Below, in pieces: positions 14,161-25,090 of a DNA stretch of 64,000 nucleotides (the first letter of the stretch is position 1; every line of letters starts with the position of its first letter). The notes below the pieces were generated by a model. It saw only the letters and a list, made by a program, of their open reading frames with translations. It made no database searches and had not been told where the DNA came from. The stretch lies in contig CM060175.1 in assembly GCA_030549775.1 (NCBI GenBank), positions 28,749,762 to 28,813,761 of the forward strand. Reading direction: 5' to 3'. Source of the DNA: Tamarix chinensis. Its lineage: Eukaryota; Streptophyta; Magnoliopsida; Caryophyllales; Tamaricaceae. Made by a program: the position numbers and the translations under genes.

Positions 14161-15668
14161 TGTAATACCCCAAAATTTTAAAACCTAGAATTTAATAAAT
14201 AAGATAATTTGATTTTTAAATTTATTTAATTTAATTACTATGTGGATTTTTGGGTGTATAAAAATGGATATGAATATTGCATAAATTAAAATAAATATAT
14301 ACTCATTTTATTTAAATAATTTTCCAAACCCATATTTTATTAAAATTTTCCTCTTAAATTAATATTTTATATTTTAAATAAATTAATTTGTCTATCTAAA
14401 TAATCAAGTACCCTTATTTTAAAAATTATTTTGATTTTATTTTCCCCCCTTTTCCTTTTTCTTTTCCTCCTTTTCTTTTTCTTCTTTTCTTCTTCCTTGG
14501 GCCGCCCAGCCTCTCTCCTCCCTATACCCAGGCACCACCCTCACTCCCCTCCACAAGCTCTCAACCCAACCCCTAAACCTTTAACCAAACCAACCCCTCC
14601 CATTTCTCCCAACTCCCCCTTCGACCCCTCTTTTTATTCACTCCTTGCATGCCGCATGAATCCTACTACTTATTTGAGCAAGCTTTGGTAAAATTTTTGA
14701 GGTATAAAAGTAGTTAGTTTTAGTATGTATTATTTAAGCTTTTGATAAAAAATTATTATTTTGATTTTCTAATTCTATTATGCTAATTTTTTTATTTTTT
14801 TAGGTTTAATTTTTACTATTCAATGCTCAAACCTTTTACTGGGATACCGGTAAGGTTTAATTATTGCTGGAAATATGGTAACCATTATACCCTACTAAAA
14901 TGTGTGGATATATGTATGCTAGCACATTAGGGTTTTTAATATCATTATGAGCATGTATGTATTGGTTGTTGAAAGGAAAAACATGTTAATTTATGTGTCA
15001 TGCGTAGAAATAATGTTTAAGGTAGGAGCCTTATTGTTAATGACAATGTTAAATACATATATATGACATAATAAGCTAATGTGGCCATTTGTTACATAGA
15101 TAATGTTAATATGAGCCCTAGGGGCATTGTAGTAAATTTCCTTGTACAAAATGTATGGCCTAAATAAGTATGTGTGGCAGGCGACAGTGAGTATTAATAA
15201 TAAATAATAATAGTTGATGGTGTTAGAAGATGTATATGAACCATGGATATTAGTATCTTATGTGGTAAGGGTATTCTAGTAAATTTGGCATAATAAGGGC
15301 GAAATGGTAATTTAATAAGTAAGAAGGGTATTTGGCAATTTGGCACAAAGGAGGGATAACTTGGTAATTTGGTGAGTAAAAGGGGTAAAATGGTAATTTA
15401 GCAGGTAAGGGGGGTATATTGGTAATTTAGCATGATAAGGGACAAATTGGTAATTTTAATAAGAAAGAAGGGTAGTTTGGTAATTTGACTAACCAAAAGG
15501 GCGACTTGGTAATTTTAATTAGTATGAAGGACAGTTTGGTAATTTTAACTAACCAAAGGGTAATTTAGTAATTTTAATAAGTGTGAAGGACAACTTGGTG
15601 ATTTATCTAACAAAAGGGAAATTTGGTAATTTATTAGACTTGAGGGACAATTTATTAATTCTAATAAG
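14161..15668 (+). mobile_element. left part of an outer large LTR-like sequence
   Basis: Begins TGTAATACCCCAAAATTTT, a start typical of large plant LTRs of the TGTAACACCC type. A pyrimidine-rich tract at 14440-14660 parallels the one at 28670-29000 in another LTR-like block. From about 15290 a degenerate tandem array begins, and it continues at 18343 after the inner insertion. The 86-codon frame at 14431-14691 is Pro/Leu/Phe-rich translation of the pyrimidine tract and is not a gene. Confidence 0.55.
15290..15668. repeat. degenerate tandem array, unit about 33-37 bp (left half)
   Basis: About ten units resembling GGGTAATTTGGTAATTTAA followed by a variable AAGTAAGAAG part. The same array continues at 18343-18560, which places 15669-18342 as an insertion inside it. 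Confidence 0.75.
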
Positions 15669-15952
15669 TTAATACCCCATAATTTTGGATAATAATAATA
15701 ATCATAAATATAATATTAAAAATATATGAAGGGTAAGGGTATAAATAAATTTATTTATTAAATTTTAAAGGTACATAATTTGTTGGCTGTAGTTATATTT
15801 TTAAGTAATTATAAATTAAATTATCAGATCAATGAGCTTCGGCGACAATTAGATATTGAATCTATTAAACTTATATCCATTTATATTTTATCTTTAGTAA
15901 ATTAGAAAGTTCTAGAATTTTACTTAGAATTAGCTCTCCGTAACCCTACCCT

Positions 15953-15966
15953 TATATATATATATA
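15953..15966 (+). promoter_or_regulatory. TATA-like run in the inner LTR
   Basis: Alternating TATATATATATATA preceded by CCCTACCCT. It is the only TATA-like box in the first 400 bp of this LTR. Assignment as the LTR promoter rests on position only. Confidence 0.45.
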
Positions 15967-17491
15967 GTTTACTAACCCCTAAGCATACATAAGCGGTGGC
16001 CACACTTTTTGTAGGAAAATAGAAGAATAAGGCTACGGTACTTTGATATGATTTGGTGCTATTACAGGTAACCGTTGAGTTATTTTATCTGCTTGTGTAA
16101 AATATCTCTCGTACTTTCTATTGATTTTATCTATGGGTCATGGGATTAATTTATAGAATATTGTTGTCAGGATACTCAACCCTGTATACTCTCAGATATA
16201 GCATGTCTAGTCTAGGATGTGAATTTGCCGATCAACGTCAAAGGAGAAGGGTTTATGTTACTACTAAGAATTGTTTGTAAACAAAATAAAATTCTTTTCT
16301 CTACAACAGTAGCCAAGGACGGCGTGGAGCACTGTATGCCATTATCCATCCCAATTTGTTTCCTGTTTATATAAATACCTCCACTTACTCTATTTGTTAC
16401 GTGGACTTAATCATGAATTTTAAGTACATTTTTAGATTCATGATTGTCGAGGGAATATGGGACGTAGTCATATTAAGCATGGGTCTTCTATTACTGCGTG
16501 ATCGTGTGTGTTGGTGAATAAATCTATTAATAATTTTTTTTTAGTTTTGTATATTTGGTATATAAATTTTGGAGCTAAGTTAATGAGTTATATATCACGT
16601 ATGGTTGACTATTCGGTGAGTTCTAAATCTAAAGGATAACGAATATATCGTATAGGTGTTAATAAGTTCTAAGGCTACGTTGGGATTCACAATAATTAGT
16701 TAATTGAAATAGATGGATGTTTTAGGACTGGAATAAATGACATAAAGTATAGAAGTTTATTTAATTAGAATAATTGTTAGCACTGATAGTTATTTATTAT
16801 TAATTTATGGGACCTTTATATAGTGAGCATTTTTTTAGTCAAAGGACAATCTAGGTAACCCACTTATTTTTTCCTAACTATCCATAAGTGAATTTCCAAC
16901 TACATTTTTACAGATGTGGTAACCTTTATTTTATAAAATCCTTATATTTCATTAGCGTGGCTCTAGATTTTATTCAAGAATATGAGCTTGATGAATATAA
17001 ATTATTTATAGTTGTTTTATTGTTACTTTTGCTAATTTATTTGGAATTTATGTCTAGTGTTGATATTATTTTATTTATTGTTGGTGATCATATGAAATTT
17101 GTGGAACGTGTTATCCTATAATAAAAGTAATATTTATGGAAAATGTTATTTATAGAAGATGATATTTTTGGAAAGTACCAGATATGAAGGTACCAACTTT
17201 TGGAAGGTGGATAATTAAGGAAAGAATATGGTTGTGTGTTTTGGATGTGTTATATGGTCACCTTGAATAAGACACTATAGTTTAAAGGGGAAGATGAAAG
17301 TGAGATAAGGTCCTCTAGGGTTGGCCTCCGGGAGTTGGAGATCGGCAATAGCTTTTCCTTGGATTGTAGTGACGGGTAGTCATTTGGTTTATTTACCTAA
17401 CCAAGAGCCAGTAAGGCTCCATGTCTACTCTACTAGGATCTTCGGACCTCTTAGGGGGGTGTGCACACTTAAGGACTGGATAACTGAGGTG

Positions 17492-17690
17492 GTAGGTCTT
17501 TGGACTTTTGTTATCCTCTTTGGACTATGTCATGTGGGATGACCCAGGTGTAATTTTTAATCCTCCTATGGTTGGTGGTAAGTTTTTTGACTTTTGTTAT
17601 TCCCTTTGGACTTTGTCCTCTGGAATGGCCCGGGTATGTTATCTAATCTTCCCGTGGTTGGTGGTAGGTCTTCGGACTTTCATTTGCTAG
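17492..17690. repeat. two-copy tandem repeat, unit about 105-110 bp
   Basis: Each unit contains GGACTTTTGTTAT, CTTTGGACT.TGTC, a GGTAT or GGTGT part and ATGGTTGGTGGTA or its variant. The repeat lies within the inner LTR. Two short overlapping open frames here are shadows of the repeat. Confidence 0.6.
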
Positions 17691-18342
17691 GTGACCTTCT
17701 TGGTTGGGTTTTGCCCACTCAATAGATAAAAATTGGATGGTGTGCTTATGTAGTTACTACTAAAAGAGGCTTTATGAATGGAGAACTAATATTTATCTTA
17801 TTATTTGAGTCATATGTAGTTGTGTTTGATGTACTATAGTTATTCTATAAATTATGATGTTTTTCTTCTAAATAATTAGTTACTTAGTTGTTCCCCTAGC
17901 TAACTTGTTACTATTCCAAACGGGGCTGCAATGATCTGTAATGTTCATAGTGAGTAGATAAGTCTTTTGTAGGTAGACTATGACCATATTTGATGGGTGC
18001 ATGCTAGCGGGACGGGTTGAGAGAGTAGTTTAGCTTCCGGAGTTATATGTTTTATTGGTGTTTTGATTTCATCGAGCTTTAAATGTAGTAAGAGTAATTA
18101 AATTTTCTGACCTGTCATTAGCTACTTTCAACATTGTTATTTGACTTTATTATGGTGTCTTATTAGATTAAGAATGTTGTGGAGTTTTATTTTGGTTTCT
18201 ATTTGAAGTTATAACCTTAACATCTACTGTAAGTAGAATAATGATATCTACTTGTACTAGATGTGACGGTAATACCCTCATTCTTGTTCAGCTTTCAGAT
18301 TGATTTCTAAGTATTTTGTGTTTTGAAAATGGAGGTGTTACA

Positions 18343-19440
18343 AGTAAGTAGAAAGGGCAGTTTGGTAATTTAACCAACTGGAAGGGTAATTTGGTAACTT
18401 AACAAGTATGAGGGGTAAAACTGGTGATTTAATAAATATGGAGGGTAATTTGGTAATTATAAAGGTATGGCGGGTAATATGGTAATTTGGCAAGTAAAAC
18501 TGGGTAACTTTAAAAACAAGAGGGTATTTTAGTAATTTTTGTAAGTATGAAAGGGGAAATCAATAAATTGCAAATAACATGTTAATGAATTAAATGTGCC
18601 TCTATATTAAGACATTAAAGGATATTAAATAAAAGAATGAGGGTGTGTGGCCTTAGGAAGTATGTCCATATATATTATAAGGATAAGGGTATATTGGTAA
18701 ATCAGTGAATATTGTAAGGGTAATGCATGGTATAGAGTTGAATCATGCCAGAGGTGCCTGGTTTATAAGCATACATGGAAATATGTGTTGGATATGTTAG
18801 AAGTACATGTTAGGGTTTTATGTTTGGCATGCTCCTTGTTATGGAATCCTTGATTCTATGGCCGGTATATCTTTGTGTCTCTGGATTCGTGACCTTCTAC
18901 CCCTTGAGTTAGATAAATGGACCTGCTAAATAAGACATGAATAAAACACTAATTACAAAAAGTGAAAGGTTATTGAGCCGGGTCTAGACCTATCCACAGG
19001 CGAAAAACAGTGGCCATGTGCAAGATGCTCTGGAGACCAATCCACGAGCAAATAATAGTAGCCAAGTGCGTTTTGCCCTGGGTGTTTCTGATCCATTGGC
19101 TATAATAGTGGGGGATCCCGAGCTCAATAAACCAAACCTTAGATGATAATGAATTATAGGAAGATACTTATCACTTATAGTGGAACACCATGCGAGTCGA
19201 AGCTAGACTGATCCACCGGCGAGAATAGTATCTAGGCGTAGGGTGTTTTAGAGACCAATCCACCGGTGAATAATAATGGCCAAGTGTATTCTGCCTTGGG
19301 TATTTTGGATCTATCGTCTATAATAGTGGGGTTTCCCGCACTCACATGGATATAATTCGAGAGATGATGTTAAATAATTATCTATTTAATGGCGTATGAC
19401 CAAAATTGTTTATTTCACATTTATGATCTATTGATATGGT
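18343..19440 (+). mobile_element. right part of the outer large LTR-like sequence
   Basis: The GGTAATTTGG array resumes immediately after the inner LTR and runs to about 18560. At 18925-19340 is a segment with several copies of the motif CCACCGGC followed closely by AATAGTGG or close variants. This segment matches 31920-32150 on the same strand and 60410-60845 on the opposite strand. I see no GGTGTTACA end before macro-repeat DNA resumes near 19620, so the right end seems deleted. Confidence 0.55.
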
Positions 19441-19619
19441 ATAAGTTTAGCTTTGGTGCCTGTCCCTATTTTGGTATGTGATGGAGTGCTAAGTGCATGG
19501 ACTTTATGTTATGCATTTCCTATTGTATGTGAGGTGTTGCATTGTGTAATAGTTTTTATGTTGATTGTAATTTTCCCTAAGCCTAGGTATGTTATGCTTT
19601 TTATATTGTTTAATTATAA

Positions 19620-20270
19620 CGTGTTTTATTGTACATGTCATTTATTTTATAAATGTTTACATTCTCAAATCCTTTATTTAGAAACTGATATAAATTAATT
19701 ATTGAAACCAACAATAATTGATGTCATTTTTGTTAAAAATTTTATTTAGTATTTTGTTAATTTTTGTATTGTGGAAACATTTTATATGTTATTTAATATT
19801 TAATGCTATTAAGGGAACTCAATTTCCATTACACTTCTTAAAACCTTATCCTCACCCAAATTATTTTCTTTTTCTCCATTTCTAAGCTCTTTTTGAGCAT
19901 TTTTTCCCATTTTATCCAATTCTTGAAAAACATTATTTTATTTGTTAGACAATATAAGTTAGGTTTAGCTACTTGATCAATTTTATATGTTTGGATTGTC
20001 ATTTATTTCATTATTAACTAAATTTGTTAGCATATATGTTAGTTATGGAACATGTGTAATAGGTTTCTTAATGACTAACATAGGTCAAGTTTAAAATTTG
20101 ATTAAGAGATAAAATAGATAAATTTCATTAGTTTTGTTTCATATTTAGTTGATAATTATTGGTTACATACTTATTAACATATTAATTTTAATAATTAATA
20201 ATAACCAATAATTTTGTAATTATTATTTTAATGATAATCTTAATCTTAATAATTGTATTATTATTCAAAT
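19620..20270. repeat. AT-rich core subunit (macro-repeat resumes)
   Basis: Blocks GTCATTTATTTTATAAAT, TAAATTAATTATTGAAAC and CCTTATCCTCACCCAAATTA match 4440-4650, 9190-9430 and 59530-59760. This is the subunit that follows in the macro-repeat order after the point where copy 3 breaks at 14160, apart from roughly 480 bp that is missing. Confidence 0.6.
20173..20207. repeat. 35-bp perfect direct repeat, left copy
   Basis: Identical, base for base, to 20686-20720 on the same strand. It begins ATTAACATATTAATTTTAAT and ends ATAATAACCA. The left copy lies in macro-repeat DNA; the right copy is flanked by unrelated sequence on both sides. Confidence 0.85.
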
Positions 20271-20685
20271 CTGACCTGTATGCCTTCTTTTCTTCTTGAT
20301 TTTCGAATGTTGAGCTCAAAAATGTGGTTGTTACAGGATGGTGGTGGCCGATAGTCACATGGCTTATTCCAAGCCATATTTGAGCCATGATAAAGCGAAG
20401 AAAAAGGTGGTGAGTTGATGACTATTTGGTGATATATGGCTTGCATGACTCATAATAATCTAGCTCATATATTAGTTCAAGAGTTTTAAATTCTCCTAAC
20501 ATAGAAAAATTAATGAATACATTATTGTTATTATGTGTGGGGGATTCTCCTACAGCAGTTATGCTTAAGAATGGCTAGGAGTTAATGGAGAAAAATGGCT
20601 TATTTAGAGCTCTTGAGCCTTCTTTTGGTTGCTAGAAAAATGAGGTGCTCTATACCCTCCGTTGTAATGTAGACCGTAACCCAAA

Positions 20686-20720
20686 ATTAACATATTAATT
20701 TTAATAATTAATAATAACCA
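20686..20720. repeat. 35-bp perfect direct repeat, right copy
   Basis: Second copy of the repeat at 20173. The 478 bp between the copies starts with about 60 bp of macro-repeat and then changes to unrelated sequence that includes GGTTGTTACA at 20326-20335, an LTR-end-like string. Confidence 0.85.
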
Positions 20721-21530
20721 TCAGTTATGGTCAAACAATTTGTAGGATAATCATCCTAAACCCACTATCTTTCATTTTAAGTTCAAGTATTTTATACCAT
20801 TATGATCAAAGATTATCACACATTACATAAACATGATAATATTAGTAATATCGGGTAATCTCGTAAGATTCGGCTCTAATCAAATAATAACAACTGGTAA
20901 CCTCTCAAGGTTAAACCCTTTCTCTTATTATCCAAAGCCTCTCAAGGTATGATGTAATCCTATGGGGTATAAAATTGATAAAAGGGGCATAATAATAATA
21001 ATTACATGATATTATCCCTTAGGCATTCAACAGCCGACTGGTTAGTGTACCAGGTCAGTAGGGCAGATTAGCGGGATGGAACACTTTTTGGACTACCTGC
21101 GTGCATTAAACAAAGGAGGAAGAAAGTCAATTGCATTCATCTTTTGGGAAGAGTAAAACAATACTTTTTATGTTTTTCAGTAGAGTTACTTATTCTGTCA
21201 AAAGTCAGACCTGATAAAGTAGCTTTTAATTCTTTAAAATTAATTATAACTACCTATTATTTAGCTCGTTAACTTGTAGGATTAATTAAAATTAGTTGTA
21301 AAAGGGAGGGCAGAATACTCAATTTTGACAGCCCAGAAAAGTCAATGGCTGTTTCTCTTGGTTAGATCTAAACTAGGAAGGTTAGCTCTCTTTAGATTGC
21401 CTTTAGTTTGGTCTTAACCAAGTCGGTTATTTTTATTGAAGTTGTAACTGAGATAGACCTAACAACTTTCTATGAAGTGAAGAGTTTTATATGAATAAAC
21501 ATAACATATTTGGCTGCCCCATTTTCGCTC
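20721..21530. other. no gene recognised; flank of the truncated copia element
   Basis: Normal-complexity sequence with no recognisable exon. I looked here for the 5' LTR and primer-binding site of the copia element and found neither; nothing matches the 299-bp LTR at 25091. 21300-21500 has an LTR-like look (AAAAGGGAGGG, then a region ending in GAATAAAC) but matches no other LTR in this window. Confidence 0.4.
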
Positions 21531-21542
21531 ATTTCTCTTGGT

Positions 21543-21990
21543 CATATGAGGTCCTATGGGGATAGCATTAGTGAACAAACAATAGTAAGTAAACTTTTGA
21601 GAAGTTTGACCAAAGATTTTAATCATGTGGTGGCTGCAATTGAGGAGGCTAATGACCTGTCTACCTATACTTTTGATGAACTAATGAGTTCTTTAGTAGC
21701 TCATGAAGAGAGGCTAAACAGGTCTACTGTAAAGATGGAGGAGAAAGCCTTTCAAGTGAAGGGGGAGTACTCATTCAAAAGCAAGTCAGAAAATTAGGGT
21801 GGCAAGGGTCATGGCAGAGGTGGTTCCCATAGCTGACGTCGTGGTCGTGGACGTGGAAGGGGGCGGAGTAAATTTGATGGTGAATGTCGTTACTACAAGA
21901 AATATGGCCACAAGGAGTTTGATTGCTGGCTTAAGTAAAAGGATGAGCAGAAACATACCAAGTTCACAGAGATACCGCAAGAGGAGTCCA
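21543..21990 (+). pseudogene. copia gag remnant (C-terminal half plus zinc knuckle)
   Basis: The frame gives the C-terminal half of a UBN2-type copia gag, recognisable from MRSYGDSISEQTIV, HVVAAIEE and HEERLNR. Homology starts at about 21543 and the N-terminal part is absent. An arginine/glycine-rich stretch and a zinc knuckle follow at 21885-21926, spanning the normal 14 residues. Its second cysteine is tyrosine (TAC at 21894-21896), so the CX2CX4HX4C motif is broken. In-frame stops are TAG at 21795, TGA at 21834 (probably from CGA) and TAA at 21936. The protein would bind and package element RNA; this copy cannot make it. Confidence 0.85.
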
Positions 21991-21998
21991 ACTTATTC

Positions 21999-22235
21999 AT
22001 GGCTCACTCTACTCTGAAGAATGTAACCGATAACATTTCGTTCATTGATAGTGATTGTTCCAACCATATGTGTGGCTACCAGATGTTGTTCAAAGAACTT
22101 GATGAGATGCAAAAAATAGACGTGCGACTTGGTGATGAGAAGGTAGTCAAATTTGAAGAGAAAGGTACCGTTTCTGTCAAATCAACAGATGGTAACACAA
22201 AACTTCTTCATGATGTCAATATGTACCCTCTTTAG
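21999..22235 (+). pseudogene. copia aspartic protease remnant
   Basis: The frame continues in phase from gag and contains a DSxCSNHM motif at 22046-22069. Functional copia proteases have Asp-Ser-Gly at the active site; here the third position is Asp (GAT at 22052-22054), a single G-to-A change. Downstream residues fit the copia protease fold in order (LGD, then a beta-rich stretch, LHDV). A frameshift at about 22225-22235 separates it from the integrase frame. The protease would mature the polyprotein, but with this substitution and the frameshift it should be inactive. Confidence 0.85.
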
Positions 22236-22243
22236 CCAATAAC

Positions 22244-23137
22244 TTGCTAAGTGTTAGACAATTGTTGACTAGTGGCTACTCTGTTATGTTTGAAAATGAT
22301 GCATGTAGTATACATGAAAAGAAGTCTGGTAGAAAGATGTTTCATGTTCCAATGACCTCAAACAAAATGTTTCCATTAGATGTATCATTTAGTGGTGAAA
22401 ATTGTGCCTTAGTGGCCAAGGATAATGCAGAAGAAAAATTATGGCATTTGAGATATGGTCACTTGAATGTTAAAGGATTACATTTTTTAGGCAAAAAAGA
22501 CATGGTTGTAGGGTTGCCTAAAATTGATAATCTTGGTTTTCGTGAAGGGTGTGTGTATGGTAAACAGAGTAGACCATCATTTCCTGTGGGAAACGCTTGG
22601 AGGGCATCAAAATGTCTTGAACTTGTGCATGCTAACTTATGTGGTCCTATGTCAGTTGAGTCTTTGGGTGGAAGTAGATATTTCTTGCTGTTTATTGATG
22701 ATTATAGTCATATGAGTTGGGTATATTTCTTGAGATATAAATCAGAAGCATTTGAATACTTCAAGAAATTTAAGGCTTTGGTGGAGAAGCAAAGTGGCTG
22801 TTCAATTAAGACTCTCCAAACTGATCAAGGTGGTGAGTTTGTTTCAAAAGAATACAATACTTTCTGTGAAGAGAATGGCATCCATAGGGAGCTGACAACA
22901 CCTCGCACACCAGAACAAAATGGTGTCACTAAGCGAAAGAATCGTACTATTATTGAGTTGGGTAGAAGCATGCTAAGGGCTAGAGGTCTACCGAAGCAAC
23001 TTTGGGCAGAAGCTGTTGCAACTGTGGTTTATCTACTGAATATTTCTCCCACAAGAGCAATTCTAAACCAGACTCCATATGAAGCATGGAAAGGACACAA
23101 GCCCAAGGTAAGCACTTACGAATTTTTGGATGTATAG
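22244..23137 (+). pseudogene. copia GAG-pre-integrase and integrase domain, catalytically dead
   Basis: A 297-codon frame with the pre-integrase motif HLRYGHLN, an HHCC zinc region and the DDE catalytic core. The third zinc ligand is Arg (CGT, 22541-22543) instead of Cys. The first catalytic Asp is Asn (AAC, 22634-22636). The second Asp is kept (GAT in QTDQGGEF, 22823-22825). The catalytic Glu is Lys (AAG, 22931-22933, in NGVTKRKNR). Two of three catalytic residues are therefore lost, both by apparent G-to-A change. The frame ends in a stop after a frameshift near 23110. The enzyme would insert cDNA into the host chromosome. Confidence 0.9.
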
Positions 23138-23682
23138 CTTATGCTTTGGTAAACTCATAGTCACGACGTAAGCTTGATGACAAATCTGAAAATTGAATTT
23201 TTGTCGGGTATAGTACTCAATTCAAAGCATACAAGTTATATAATGCTGTGAGTGGCAAAGTTTTGGTCAGTAGGGATGTTGTGTTCAATGTAAGCTGGGA
23301 TTTTAATTCCGAAGAAACTAATCCCAATTTTCAGTGGTACGATGAGTTTACAGGTCAAGAATCAGTAGAGGCATATGCTCCTTATGTAAACTCGCAAGTC
23401 ACAACTCCAGCAAGTTCTCTAGTCACCTCCCAATTGTCTCCAGAAAGAACACCTATTTCAGCAAGTTCGCATTCATCTTCTACAACAAGTAGTGATGGTT
23501 CACCTCCATCCCACTCTACATACAATCACACACCAAAGATATTTCGGTCATTGGCTAACATTTATGAAAGCTTAAGCTTTGCCTTGTATGTGGTCGAGCC
23601 AACATTCTATGAAGAAGCTACTGAAAGCGCAGAGGGAAGTAGCAATTGTGGAAGAGATGAGTGCAATCAAACATAATCAAAC
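23110..23682 (+). pseudogene. copia integrase C-terminus and linker to RT, frame-broken
   Basis: After the frameshift near 23110 another frame gives the usual copia sequence (IFGCIAYALV, then IFVGYSTQFKAYKLY) with two in-frame stops, TAG near 23158 and TGA near 23194. It then runs into a 142-codon frame (23248-23676) with SRDVVFN and a Ser/Thr-rich linker. A further frameshift near 23630 precedes the RT. The region links integrase to RT and carries no catalytic motif. Confidence 0.8.
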
Positions 23683-24250
23683 ATGGATTTACCAGAAGGG
23701 AAGACTCCTATTGGTCTCAAATGGGTGTTCAAGATCAAATACAATGCAGATGGTAGCATAAAAAGATACAAATCAAGCCTCGTTGCTAAGGGGTACGCAC
23801 AACATCAAGGCATAGATTTTGATGAAACATTCTTACCGGTTGCTCGTTTTGAAACGGTGAGAACTCTTTTATCCCTTGATGCAAAATTAAATCTCCCAAT
23901 TTATCAGTTTGATGTAAAGTCTGCCTTCTTTAATGGGGATTTAGAGGAGGAATTTTATATCTCACAACCTGATGGTTTTGTCATTAGTGGACATAAGGAA
24001 AAAGTTTATGGGCTGAAGAAAGCTCTATATGGGCTAAAGCAAGCCCCGCGGGCATGGTACAAAAGAATTGACTCATACTTTATGAAAAATGGGTTTGTGA
24101 GGAGTCAAAGTGAGCCTAATTTATATGTAAAGAAGCAAGTCAATGGTTATTTTTTAATTGTCTGATTCTATGTTGATGACATGATTTACATGAGCTCTTC
24201 TGAAAATATGATTACTGAATTTAAGTCATGCATGAAAAAGAGTTTAAGAT
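23683..24250 (+). pseudogene. copia reverse transcriptase, fingers and palm
   Basis: Contains [16 protein letters not shown], the VAKGYAQ motif, [13 protein letters not shown] with the first catalytic Asp, and [18 protein letters not shown], all standard copia RT blocks. The YVDD box (24169-24180) is intact but lies just after an in-frame TGA at 24163-24165. A frameshift near 24240 then moves the reading frame. The enzyme would copy element RNA to DNA. The catalytic aspartates are still present, so the stops, not active-site mutation, disable this domain. Confidence 0.92.
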
Positions 24251-25075
24251 GTGAGATTTGGGCTTATGAAATATTTTCTTGGCCTTGAAGTGAAGCAAGT
24301 AGAAGATGGGATATTTATTTCGCAGAGGAAGTATGCAAAGGATCTTATATTCAGGTTTGGGATGCACAATTGCGAGGTAGTACCTACACCTATGAACACC
24401 AATGAAAAGTTGCAGCTCAATAATGGTATAGAGGCTGCTGATCCAAATTTCTATAGAATTCTGATAGGTGGGTTAAACTACTTGACACATACTCATCCTG
24501 ATATCATGTATTTAGTGAGTGTGTTGTTAAGATATATGCATAGTCCTACAACACAACATCTGGGTGCAGCAAAGAGGGTGTTGCGCTATGTTGCTGGGAC
24601 TACTGATTTTGGGATTTGGTATTCAAAGGATGCTAATTTCAGGTTGTATAGGTATAGTAACAGTGATTGGGCTGCTTGTGTCGATGATAGAAAAAGTACT
24701 TCTGGTCAAATATTTAGCTTGGGGTCTGGAGCTATTTCTTGGAGCACAAAGAAGCTGAGTATGTTGCTGTAACTTCTACAGCTTGTCAAGGTGTATGGCT
24801 GAGAAGGTTGCTAGTTGATATACACCAAAACAGCTTGGTTTCACAACAATATTTTGTGACAACAAAGCTACCATCGCAATGACGAAGAACCCAGTGTTCC
24901 ATAGTAGGACAAAGCACATTGACACTCACTTTCATTTCATTCACAACTTGACAGAAAAAGGTGAGATAGAGTTGCAGTTCTGTTCTACTAATGACTAAGT
25001 GGCTGATATCTTCACCAAGGCCCTTTCTCAAGTCAAGCACAATTACTTTCGGCAGAGACTCAGATTATGCATTTT
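24251..25075 (+). pseudogene. copia RT thumb and RNase H
   Basis: 24251-24772 gives KYFLGLEVKQ, TPMN, LIGGLNYLTHTHPDI, LRYVAGT and SDWAACVDDRKSTSG, which are RT connection and RNase H blocks. A frameshift near 24755 and another near 24835 follow. The remaining pieces read YVAVTSTACQ, FCDNKATIA, TKHIDTH and VADIFTKAL, the conserved RNase H tail. RNase H would remove the RNA strand during reverse transcription. The coding sequence ends just before the polypurine tract. Confidence 0.9.
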
Positions 25076-25077
25076 TA

Positions 25078-25090
25078 AAGCAAGGGGGAG
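25078..25090 (+). other. copia polypurine tract
   Basis: AAGCAAGGGGGAG directly abuts the LTR start TGTTGTTAGTGC, as required for plus-strand priming in plant copia elements. Confidence 0.9.

Larger units (their letters stand above)
15669..18342 (+). mobile_element. inner solo-LTR-like insertion (about 2.7 kb)
   Basis: Starts TTAATACCCCATAATTTTGG, a mutated version of the TGTAATACCCC start, and ends GGAGGTGTTACA. It splits the tandem array of the outer LTR. The flanking sequences AATAAG (left) and AGTAAG (right) look like a decayed target duplication. A TATA-like run at 15953-15966 sits about 285 bp inside the left end, a normal position for an LTR promoter. No gag or pol is present, so a solo LTR is the simplest reading. 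Confidence 0.6.

Noticed and set aside
14161..18342. A single 4.2-kb LTR from TGTAATACCCC to GGTGTTACA
   Set aside because: The tandem array resumes exactly at 18343 and a second LTR-like start lies at 15669, so two nested LTRs fit better. The flanks of the single-LTR reading (TAAGG and AGTAA) do not match.
20326..20335. GGTTGTTACA as an LTR end
   Set aside because: No matching start or LTR body upstream; macro-repeat DNA lies only 60 bp away.
21300..21500. 5' LTR of the copia element
   Set aside because: No similarity to the 299-bp 3' LTR and no primer-binding site; only a general LTR-like look.
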